Origin: Verrucomicrobiota bacterium
GTDB taxonomy: Bacteria; Verrucomicrobiota; Verrucomicrobiia; Verrucomicrobiales; DEV007
Reading direction: 5' to 3'
Length of the DNA stretch: 7,196 nt
Assembly (NCBI GenBank): GCA_027618625.1
Contig: JAQCER010000159.1
Span: forward strand, 1-7,196
Shown here: piece by piece, positions 7,027 through 7,196 of the stretch
Numbering within the stretch: the first letter of the stretch is position 1
How the letters are laid out: every line of letters begins with the position of its first letter
Program-made: the position numbers and the translations under genes
The notes under the pieces: model-generated
The model's input: the letters and a program-made list of their open reading frames with translations, nothing else
Told to the model about the DNA's origin: nothing
Database searches by the model: none

Positions 7027-7058
7027 ATTGAGATCCGTGGGATCGTTGCCTGATTCGA

Positions 7059-7196
7059 TCACTCCGGGAACGCGAACGGGCTTTTTTTCTGTCCGGTTGG
7101 GGGATTTGGCGCACCGCTGTCTCCCTGAAAGACATATTGCACTTTCAGAAGTCGGGCGATCAGCGCGAACAACTCGGTGTGTTTGAAGGGTTTTGT
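7059..7196 (-). CDS. C-terminal end of a receiver (REC) domain protein, partial
   Basis: The frame enters from the right edge and ends at a TGA (7059-7061 on the complement), giving 45 residues. It opens with T-K-P-F followed by an amphipathic helix (HTELFALIARLL). This is the hallmark end of a CheY-like receiver domain, where the conserved Lys-Pro precedes the last helix. The Lys normally contacts the phosphorylated Asp, which lies outside the window. After the helix come V-Q-Y-V-F-Q and a Gly/Pro/Lys-rich tail of about 20 residues with no DNA-binding domain. So the protein is either a single-domain regulator, one with its output domain N-terminal, or a hybrid histidine kinase with a C-terminal receiver. 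It lies upstream of the membrane protein gene on the same strand, 84 bases away. The motif is short but characteristic, and it fits the frame exactly to the edge. Confidence 0.75.
   Translation of the reverse strand, partial: TKPFKHTELFALIARLLKVQYVFQGDSGAPNPPTGQKKSPFAFPE

Noticed and set aside
7032..7044. Small hairpin GATCC-GTG-GGATC after the receiver gene
   Set aside because: Five base pairs with a three-base loop and no following T-run; such short dyads occur by chance.
6899..7135. A 78-residue minus-strand frame spanning the gap between the receiver and membrane-protein genes
   Set aside because: It overlaps both better-supported genes in another frame, and its sequence is low-complexity Arg/Ser with no hydrophobic core or motif.

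Overview
The window reads as ordinary chromosomal DNA from a member of the PVC superphylum, most likely a Verrucomicrobiota bacterium, with Planctomycetota as the alternative. The strongest evidence is a very large secreted protein that joins a 'PVC-type' membrane-bound dehydrogenase domain, HEAT-like repeats and a CxxCH heme-binding domain. This architecture is essentially confined to those phyla. A GH172/DUF2961-type secreted protein and a zinc-ribbon plus single-membrane-segment protein fit the same assignment. Base composition looks moderately GC-rich throughout, with no clear foreign island, phage gene or insertion sequence.

Layout from left to right: (1) 1-950, minus strand, the N-terminal 316 residues of a secreted DUF2961 (GH172-like) protein that runs off the left edge. 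(2) 951-1093, a divergent intergenic region. (3) 1094-4576, plus strand, the 1160-residue secreted PVC-type dehydrogenase/HEAT/cytochrome c protein. (4) 4577-4756, an intergenic region carrying a long, nearly perfect inverted repeat (4617-4699) whose two arms are each palindromic. (5) 4757-5668, plus strand, a secreted glycerophosphodiester phosphodiesterase. (6) 5669-5771, a convergent gap with no clear element. (7) 5772-6974, minus strand, a membrane-anchored protein with a half-lost N-terminal zinc ribbon and an unrecognised outer domain. (8) 7059-7196, minus strand, the C-terminal end of a response-regulator receiver domain entering from the right edge.

How the genes may work together: the GH172-like protein and the heme-containing dehydrogenase are divergently transcribed and both carry export signals. 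By inference they could act on related extracellular carbohydrates, one hydrolysing glycosidic bonds and the other oxidising a product and passing electrons to the respiratory chain. The phosphodiesterase recovers glycerol phosphate from deacylated phospholipids and is probably an independent transcription unit. The receiver-domain gene and the membrane protein are in tandem and could be co-transcribed, but the gap contains promoter-like AT-rich sequence, so this is open.

I found no CRISPR array, tRNA, rRNA, toxin-antitoxin pair, defence system or transposase. The items most worth a second look are the nested palindrome at 4617-4699, the loss of the second zinc knuckle in the 5772-6974 protein, and the apparently missing acidic motif in the GH172-like protein.
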